Assembly: GCF_964340395.1 (NCBI RefSeq)
Contig: NC_135570.1
Span: 11,615,322 to 11,670,321, forward strand
Reading direction: 5' to 3'
Length of the DNA stretch: 55,000 nt
Source: Glandiceps talaboti
Taxonomy: Eukaryota; Hemichordata; Enteropneusta; Spengelidae
Positions 54,927 to 55,000 of the stretch are shown one piece after another (within the stretch, counting starts at the first letter, position 1; every line of letters starts with the position of its first letter). The position numbers and the translations under genes are program-made. The notes under the pieces were generated by a model that was not told the DNA's origin, ran no database searches, and was given only the letters and a program-made list of their open reading frames with translations.

Positions 54927-55000
54927 CTGTTCATAACATGTCCCAGGCGCCTTGTTCCAATCTACGACAGAATCTCTACGTCGTTCTAATAGAAACAAAT
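54927..55000 (-). other. Candidate upstream 5' UTR exon (partial)
   Basis: On the minus strand, sequence ending CAG meets a consensus donor GTAAGT at 54926-54921, and the first coding exon of the ankyrin gene has its own splice acceptor at 48131. That requires an upstream exon, and this is the best consensus candidate. A second strong donor, TATAG/GTAAGT, lies near 49255. It could also belong to another gene running beyond the window. Confidence 0.35.

Overview
This is AT-rich nuclear DNA from an animal, most likely a marine invertebrate. Genes are split by GT-AG introns of 0.25 to 8 kb, and dispersed inverted-repeat elements, SINE copies and minisatellites fill much of the rest. Nothing in the window fixes the phylum. 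The two recognisable proteins are metazoan and close to their vertebrate orthologues, which fits a slowly evolving lophotrochozoan or invertebrate deuterostome. That placement is inference only.

Three genes can be reconstructed exon by exon. (1) 6393-18275 (+): the catalytic subunit of protein phosphatase 2A, seven coding exons, 309 codons, same length as human PPP2CA. (2) 21656-27479 (+): RACK1, six coding exons, 316 codons, a seven-blade WD40 ribosomal scaffold protein. (3) 48068-34908 (-): a 1057-residue ankyrin-repeat protein from ten coding exons. It has nine to ten ankyrin repeats, a basic linker, a long disordered tail with polyproline, and a KQVRF motif that resembles a PP1-docking site. 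I cannot name it with confidence. All exon phases join and the summed lengths divide by three. One 69-base exon (43801-43733) was found only by completing a broken ankyrin repeat.

Layout: 1-6.1 kb is intergenic, with three strong hairpins and a reversed SINE. 6.1-18.3 kb is the PP2A gene, followed by a long 3' UTR with a G-quadruplex-like stretch. 21.5-27.6 kb is RACK1. 27.6-34.6 kb is intergenic, with three minisatellites and several TIR elements. 34.9-48.1 kb is the ankyrin gene. 48.1-55 kb is probably its 5' intron and upstream exon, and holds a 1.1 kb TACA-type microsatellite.

The most unusual structure is in RACK1 intron 5. A TIR element (about 25851-27108), itself inserted in another MITE-like element, carries a copy of the RACK1 exon 3/intron 3 junction. 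Part of that copy has been amplified into a 21-copy minisatellite, in which each monomer keeps an exon-end plus donor-like sequence. The genes have no obvious joint pathway beyond the general theme of phosphatase, kinase scaffold and possible phosphatase-docking protein. Their adjacency may be ancestral linkage rather than function.
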